DNA of 9,146 nt, from contig CALIDR010000289.1 of assembly GCA_938022295.1 (NCBI GenBank), positions 1-9,146 of the forward strand, in the 5' to 3' direction. The translations under genes were made by a program, and so were the position numbers. This document shows positions 5,745 through 9,146 of this stretch, piece by piece. Numbering within the stretch: the first letter of the stretch is position 1; every line of letters begins with the position of its first letter. Below the pieces are notes generated by a model, which saw only the letters and a program-made list of their open reading frames with translations, searched no databases and was not told where the DNA came from. The stretch is from an uncultured Burkholderiaceae bacterium (GTDB lineage Bacteria > Pseudomonadota > Gammaproteobacteria > Burkholderiales > Burkholderiaceae_C).

Positions 5745-6242
5745 TCAGCCGCGCACGAGCTTGGCCAGCAGCTCGAACAGCATCGCGCGCTCGGCGGGCG
5801 TGAGTGGCTGCAGCAGCGGCGCTTCCATCGTCAGCGAGACGCGGTGCGCGCGCTGCGCCAGCTCGCGCCCGGCGGCGGTCAGCGTGAGCTCGATCGCCCG
5901 CGCGTCGCGCGCGCTGCGCCGGCGCTGCACGAGGCCGCGCTCGGCGAGGCGGTCGACGAGCATCGTGACCTGCGGCGGCGGCAGGTCGAGCGACTGCCCC
6001 ACCTGCTTGGCCGACGCGCTGCCGTTGGCCAGCAGCAGCACGAGCAGCGAGAACTCGACGGGCCGCAGCTTCAGCGGCGTGCCGACGTGGCGCATGAACA
6101 CGCGCCGCGCCGGCACCTCGGCGCGCGCGAGCCGGTAGCCGACGAGGTGGCCGAGCGCGCCGTCGTCCAGCCGCGCGTGCGACGGCGCCGCGGCCGCCGC
6201 CGCGACGCCGCTTCCCTCGGCGAGCGATTCGTCGAGCGCCAT
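5745..6242 (-). CDS. MarR-family transcriptional regulator
   Basis: This 165-residue cytoplasmic DNA-binding protein has an Ala-rich N-terminal extension (residues 13-19), then a helical dimerisation segment. The winged helix-turn-helix follows: LRPVEFSLLVLLLANGSASAKQVGQSL (59-85), the recognition helix around PPPQVTMLVDRLAERGLV (88-105), and the wing RRRSARDARAIELTLT (107-122), whose D113-x-R115 fits the conserved MarR wing. The ATG at 6240-6242 shares its A with the TGA of the upstream Bug-type gene (TGATG), so the two are translationally coupled and the start is well supported. The longer open frame running to 6467 is inside the other gene. As the last gene of an operon with a feruloyl-CoA synthase, it may be a local repressor of hydroxycinnamate catabolism. 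MarR-type FerC/FerR-like regulators that sense hydroxycinnamoyl-CoA are known in other bacteria. The specific ligand and operator here are inference. Confidence 0.88.
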   Translation of the reverse strand: MALDESLAEGSGVAAAAAAPSHARLDDGALGHLVGYRLARAEVPARRVFMRHVGTPLKLRPVEFSLLVLLLANGSASAKQVGQSLDLPPPQVTMLVDRLAERGLVQRRRSARDARAIELTLTAAGRELAQRAHRVSLTMEAPLLQPLTPAERAMLFELLAKLVRG

Positions 6243-7219
6243 CAGGCCTCGGGCGTGAAGCCGACCTTCTTCACGATCGGCCCCCAGGCCTCGTGCTCGG
6301 CCTTCACCGCCGCGGCGAGCTCGGCCGGCGTGTTCGCCGCCGCCTCGACGCCGAGCTGCGCGAACGCCTCGACGACGTCGGCCGAGCGCACCGCGTTGGC
6401 GATCGCCTGCGCGGCGCTCGCGACGGTGGCCGCGGGCGTGCCCGCCGGCATGAAGAAGCCGTACCACTCGCCCATCACGAGGTCCTTGAAGCCCTGCTCG
6501 GCGTAGGTCGGCACGTCGGGCGCGAACGGCGAGCGCGCCGCGCCCGAGGTCGCGAGCAGGCGCAGCTTGCCGGCCTTGACGTGCTGCAGGTAGTCGCCCA
6601 CCGGCGACGAGAACGCCGTGACCTGGCCGCCGGGCAGGTCGGTGATGCCCGGCGCCGAGCCGCGGTACGGCACGTGGCGCAGGTCGACGCCGCTGTCCTT
6701 GGCGAGCAGCGCGGCCAGGAAGTGCGGCGGCGAGCCGGCGCCGGGCGAACCGTAGTTGGCGTTCGCCGGGTTCGCCTTCGCCCAGGCGAGGAAGCCCTTG
6801 AGGTCCTTCACCGACTCGGGCACCGCGGGGCCGACGCCGAAGCCGAACTCGATGCGCCCGCCGATGCTGACCGGCGTCACGTCGCCCGGGCCGTACGACA
6901 GCGAGCGGTAGATGTGCGGGTACAGCGTGATCATGCCCGCCGGGGTCAGCAGGATCGCGCTGCCGTCGGCCGGGCTGCGGCGCAGCTCCTCGACGCCGAG
7001 CCGCCCGCCGGCGCCGGGCTTGTTCTCGACCATCGCGTTGCGCGCGTAGTTGCCGCGCAGCTTGTCGGCCACGCGCCGCGAGACGGCGTCGGTCGTGCCG
7101 CCGGGGGGGAAGCCGCAGATCACCTTCAGCGTGTCGACCATCTGCGCGTGCGCGTGCAGCGACCAGCCGGCGAGCGACGCGGCACCGGTGGCGATCAGGA
7201 ACTCTCGGCGCTGGACCAT
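6242..7219 (-). CDS. Bug/TctC-family tripartite tricarboxylate-type substrate-binding protein
   Basis: This 325-residue exported protein of the Bug (Bordetella uptake gene)/TctC family binds small organic acids in the periplasm. The N-terminus QRREFLIATGAASLAG followed by AHAQ looks like a twin-arginine signal peptide with cleavage after AHA near residue 25. The mature part has the family order: VICGFPPGGTTDAVSRRVAD, MVENKPGAGGRLG, LYPHIYRSLSYGPGDVTPVS, NYGSPGAGSPPHF, and VPYRGSAPGITDLPGGQV, with a closing PDVPTYAEQGF region. The ATG at 7217-7219 is preceded at 8 nt by AGGAGA (7228-7233), so the start is solid. It lies 41 nt after the stop of the feruloyl-CoA synthase gene and overlaps marR by one base. 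No TctA or TctB membrane partner is in the window, which is usual for the many orphan Bug proteins of Burkholderiales. An aromatic acid ligand is plausible from context only. Confidence 0.92.
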   Translation of the reverse strand: MVQRREFLIATGAASLAGWSLHAHAQMVDTLKVICGFPPGGTTDAVSRRVADKLRGNYARNAMVENKPGAGGRLGVEELRRSPADGSAILLTPAGMITLYPHIYRSLSYGPGDVTPVSIGGRIEFGFGVGPAVPESVKDLKGFLAWAKANPANANYGSPGAGSPPHFLAALLAKDSGVDLRHVPYRGSAPGITDLPGGQVTAFSSPVGDYLQHVKAGKLRLLATSGAARSPFAPDVPTYAEQGFKDLVMGEWYGFFMPAGTPAATVASAAQAIANAVRSADVVEAFAQLGVEAAANTPAELAAAVKAEHEAWGPIVKKVGFTPEA

Positions 7220-7227
7220 GGGGCTTG

Positions 7228-7233
7228 TCTCCT
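7228..7233 (-). promoter_or_regulatory. Ribosome-binding site of the Bug/TctC gene
   Basis: On the minus strand AGGAGA lies 8 nt before the ATG at 7219. It is the clearest Shine-Dalgarno in the window and suggests strong translation of the binding protein within the operon. Confidence 0.75.
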
Positions 7234-7260
7234 GTGGGGGTCGGGCCAGGGGAACGCGGC

Positions 7261-9146
7261 TCAGCCTCGCGGCGCCGCGGCGGGGGAACCGGGGTCGGCG
7301 TGGGGGTCGGTGGGCAGCAGGCGGTACGGGTCGCCGCCTTCGTACAGCGCCTCGACGAGCGCCGCGCGGTGGTGCAGCACGGCGCGCTGGTTGATCGAGC
7401 CCTTGTCGGTCACCTCGCCCCTGTCGATCGACGGCGGCTCGGCGAGCACGTGCGCGCGCGCCACCCGCGTCGCGCTGCCGGTGCCCTCGCGCCACAGGCG
7501 GTCGAGCAGGCGCTGGAAGAACGCGCGCACCGCCGGATGGTGCAGCACCTCGGGCACTGGGGCGTCGGCGTCCAGGCCGGCGAGCCTGCGGCACTCGTCC
7601 AGCCGGGGGAAGACGAGCATGCCGACGTCGTCGCGGTTCAGGCCGGTGATCACGGCGTCCTGCACGCAAGGCGCGCCCAGCGCGACGATGCGTGCGCGCA
7701 GCGGGCCGACGCTGACGAAGGTGCCGGTGGAGAGCTTGAAGTCCTCGGCCACGCGGCCGTCGAAGCGCAGCCCCTGCTGCGGGTCGGCCGGGTCGACCCA
7801 CCGGACGGCGTCGCCGGTGCGGTAGAAGCCCTCGTCGTCGAACGCCTCGGCGGTCTGCTGCGGTGCGCGCCAGTAGCCGGGCATCACGTTGGGGCCGCGG
7901 AAGCGGATCTCGACCTTGTCGTCGGCCTCGGGCCCCATCGGCACGAGCTTGACCTCCACGCCCGGGCACGGCAGCCCGATGTGGCCCGAGCGCACCGCCG
8001 TGCCGAGCGCGAACGTGCAGCTCGGCGCCGTCTCCGTCATGCCCAGGCCGGTGAAGATCGGGATGCGCTCGCCCACCGTGCGCTCGCCGAGCTCGTCGAG
8101 GTGGTCCCACACCGCCTGGCTCAGCCCGGCGCCGGCGAACATGAACGCCTGCACGCGGCTGAACAGGCGCTCGCGCAGCGGCGCGTCGCGCTCCATCGCG
8201 GCGGCGATCTCCTCGAAGCCCTTGGGCACGTTGAAGTAGATCGTCGGCGCGATCTCGCGCAGGTTGGCGAGCGTGGCGCCGATGCCCTGCGGCGTGGGCT
8301 TGCCGTCGTCGACGTACAGCGTGCCGCCGTTGTAGAGCACGATGCCGATGTTGTGGTTGCCGCCGAAGGTGTGGTTCCAAGGCAGCCAGTCGACGAGCAC
8401 CGGGGGCTCGTCGGCGAAGAACGCGAACGCCTGGCGGATCATCTGCTGGTTGGCGCACAGCATGCGCTGCGTGTTGACGACCGCCTTCGGCAGCTTCGTC
8501 GACCCCGACGTGAAGAGGAACTTGACGATCGTGTCGGGGCCCACGCGCGCGTGCGCGGCGTCGGCCTCGGCGCCGGGCGCGGTGGCCAGCAGCGCGCCGA
8601 ACGGCGTCGTCGGCCGGTCGCCGAGGGCGCCCTCGGCCAGCACGACCTCGACGTCGGCCGGCACCGCCGCCGCGATCGCCTTCGCGTACGCCGGCGAGGC
8701 GGCGAACACGAGCCCCGGCGTCGACGTCGCCAGCACGTGGCGCAGCTTGCCGTAGTCCTGCGAGACGAGCGAGTAAGCCGGCGACACCGGCACCACCGGC
8801 ACGCCGACCCACATCGCGCCGAGGTACAGCGTCAGGTGCTCGAGGTCGTTGTCCGACAGGATCGCCACCGGCCGCTCGGCCGACAGCGGCCGCGTCGCCA
8901 GCGCCTGGCCCACCGCGCGTGCGCGGTCGAGCATCTGCGCGTACGTGATGCGCACCCACCGGCCGTCGGCGCCGCGGCGGGCGGCGAACGTGCGCTCGGG
9001 GGCCTCGCGCGCCCAGTGCTCGAGGCGGTCGGTCAGCCGCGGCGGGTAGGGCTGCAGCGGCTCGGTCGAGCGCAGCCGCACGACGCCGCCGTCGCCGCGC
9101 TCGACGACGGCCGCGAGGCACCCGCCGACGCGCGCGGCGCGGTAGC
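7261..9146 (-). CDS. fcs: Feruloyl-CoA synthase-like AMP-forming acyl-CoA ligase (5' end cut by window)
   Basis: This adenylate-forming enzyme would activate a hydroxycinnamic acid such as ferulate or p-coumarate with ATP and CoA, the first step of side-chain degradation. Counting from the codon at 9081: P-loop TSGSTKLPK (191-199), GLGMTE (345-350), YRTGD (420-424), DGRVAEDFK (441-449), and TDKGSINQ (558-565) with the likely catalytic K560. The hinge-to-C-terminus stretch EDFKLSTGTFVSVGPLR and the DKGSINQ ending are, as I recall the family, typical of feruloyl-CoA synthases rather than generic acyl-CoA ligases, in which a full PxTxxGK motif is usual. The P-loop has K where T-G is common (STKLPK). 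A GTG at 9081 could be a start. However, the frame stays open to the right edge for 21 more codons, with plausible N-terminal sequence for the family, so the true start is probably beyond the window. It is the first visible gene of the minus-strand operon. Close relatives acting on other aryl acids cannot be excluded. Confidence 0.87.
   Translation of the reverse strand, partial: YRAARVGGCLAAVVERGDGGVVRLRSTEPLQPYPPRLTDRLEHWAREAPERTFAARRGADGRWVRITYAQMLDRARAVGQALATRPLSAERPVAILSDNDLEHLTLYLGAMWVGVPVVPVSPAYSLVSQDYGKLRHVLATSTPGLVFAASPAYAKAIAAAVPADVEVVLAEGALGDRPTTPFGALLATAPGAEADAAHARVGPDTIVKFLFTSGSTKLPKAVVNTQRMLCANQQMIRQAFAFFADEPPVLVDWLPWNHTFGGNHNIGIVLYNGGTLYVDDGKPTPQGIGATLANLREIAPTIYFNVPKGFEEIAAAMERDAPLRERLFSRVQAFMFAGAGLSQAVWDHLDELGERTVGERIPIFTGLGMTETAPSCTFALGTAVRSGHIGLPCPGVEVKLVPMGPEADDKVEIRFRGPNVMPGYWRAPQQTAEAFDDEGFYRTGDAVRWVDPADPQQGLRFDGRVAEDFKLSTGTFVSVGPLRARIVALGAPCVQDAVITGLNRDDVGMLVFPRLDECRRLAGLDADAPVPEVLHHPAVRAFFQRLLDRLWREGTGSATRVARAHVLAEPPSIDRGEVTDKGSINQRAVLHHRAALVEALYEGGDPYRLLPTDPHADPGSPAAAPRG

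Noticed and set aside
4566..6506. Very long plus-strand frame across the MFS gene and marR region
   Set aside because: The translation is Arg/Ala-rich without domains; it overlaps two well-supported genes in other frames.
1..9146. CRISPR arrays, tRNA or rRNA genes, phage or conjugation genes
   Set aside because: No regularly spaced direct repeats, no cloverleaf or rRNA-like sequence, and no recombinase, capsid or transfer gene were recognised on either strand.

Overview
The window comes from a very GC-rich genome (third codon positions are almost all G or C). Non-ATG starts are common. The gene families (Liv-type ABC transporter, Bug/TctC-type binding protein, feruloyl-CoA synthase with a MarR regulator) suggest a betaproteobacterium of the order Burkholderiales. 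That placement rests on gene content and style only; no rRNA or other marker is present.

Left part (1-3639, + strand): the end of a Liv-type transport operon. It holds the C-terminus of a periplasmic substrate-binding protein, then permeases LivH and LivM and ATPases LivG and LivF. The four transporter genes are tightly packed: H/M overlap by 8 nt, M/G by 4 nt, and G/F by 1 nt. Only the binding-protein/livH junction has a real gap (66 nt), and it contains a GC-rich hairpin just before livH.

Middle (3640-4166): 527 nt without a convincing gene. Its core is a roughly 235-bp element bounded by 41-bp inverted repeats (36 of 41 positions match), full of internal hairpins and degenerate CTCGCT-type repeats. 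It looks like a small non-autonomous mobile or dispersed intergenic element. To its right lie a tandem GTGCAC repeat, a short hairpin, and a weak promoter candidate with a good ribosome-binding site for the next gene.

Right-centre (4167-5736, + strand): a 100-residue antibiotic-biosynthesis-monooxygenase-fold protein, followed 22 nt later by a major facilitator superfamily transporter.

Right part (5745-9146, - strand): a convergent operon read from the right edge. It encodes a feruloyl-CoA synthase-like AMP-forming ligase (5' end cut by the window), then a Bug/TctC-type periplasmic binding protein with a twin-arginine-like signal, then a MarR-family regulator whose start overlaps the preceding stop by one base. 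This suggests activation of a hydroxycinnamate such as ferulate or p-coumarate to its CoA thioester, with a dedicated binding protein and a local, perhaps ligand-responsive, repressor. The Liv transporter on the left may also serve aromatic acids, but the window only hints at this.

I found no wholly new biological system. The most notable items are the inverted-repeat element, the fcs-Bug-marR arrangement, and the hairpin before livH.
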